From assembly GCA_030684755.1 (NCBI GenBank), contig JAUXXN010000653.1, positions 1 to 6,478 of the forward strand: a DNA stretch of 6,478 nucleotides, in the 5' to 3' direction. The stretch's first letter is position 1, and the number at the start of each line of letters is the position of its first letter. Source of the stretch: Hydrogenophaga sp. (GTDB taxonomy: Bacteria > Pseudomonadota > Gammaproteobacteria > Burkholderiales > Burkholderiaceae_C). Of this stretch, positions 6,465-6,478 are shown in pieces. The position numbers were made by a program, and so were the translations under genes. The notes below the pieces were generated by a model. The model had not been told where the DNA came from, ran no database searches, and worked only from the letters and a program-made list of their open reading frames with translations.

Positions 6465-6478
6465 TCAGGGGTCAAGCG

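Noticed and set aside
1..6478. Search for mobile elements, tRNA or rRNA genes, CRISPR arrays, defence genes or a new system
   Set aside because: Every base except 26 nt of spacers and the 32 nt at the right edge lies in a recognisable conserved biosynthetic gene. No transposase, terminal repeats, array of spaced repeats or structured RNA was seen.

Overview
The window is one tightly packed, single-direction gene block, all on the minus strand. It contains six complete genes and one cut off at the left edge. Read in the direction of transcription (right to left) the order is alaA, hom, thrC, mobB, moeA, moaD, moaE. There is no RNA gene, mobile element, CRISPR array or large intergenic gap. The GC-rich composition, the protein sequences (for example AlaA with an NIGNLAVFGFD motif, and a homoserine dehydrogenase opening MKPIQVGLLGIGTVG) and this gene order together suggest a betaproteobacterium of the Burkholderiales, most likely Comamonadaceae (Rhodoferax, Polaromonas or Limnohabitans type). 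That placement is from memory of the families, not from a search.

The right half (about 2421-6446) makes amino acids. AlaA exchanges amino groups between glutamate and pyruvate. Hom reduces aspartate semialdehyde to homoserine and carries a C-terminal ACT domain for feedback control. ThrC turns phosphohomoserine into threonine. Aspartokinase and homoserine kinase are not in the window. The left half (1-2424) makes molybdenum cofactor. MoaD and MoaE form molybdopterin synthase, MoeA inserts molybdate, and MobB is the GTP-binding adapter for the guanine dinucleotide form. MobA, MoaA, MoaC, MoeB and MogA are not in the window.

Junctions are extremely tight: alaA-hom 23 nt, hom-thrC 1 nt, thrC-mobB, mobB-moeA and moeA-moaD each a 4-nt ATGA stop/start overlap, and moaD-moaE 2 nt. 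This strongly suggests one polycistronic message with translational coupling that runs from threonine synthesis straight into cofactor synthesis. The promoter must lie beyond the right edge or inside a gene, because only 32 nt precede alaA here.

I found no new biological system. The observations worth a second look are modest: the coupling of two unrelated pathways, an 18-bp-period tandem repeat inside moeA, and a TTG start for alaA whose ribosome binding site can fold into a small hairpin. Long open frames on the plus strand are in-register shadows of the real genes.
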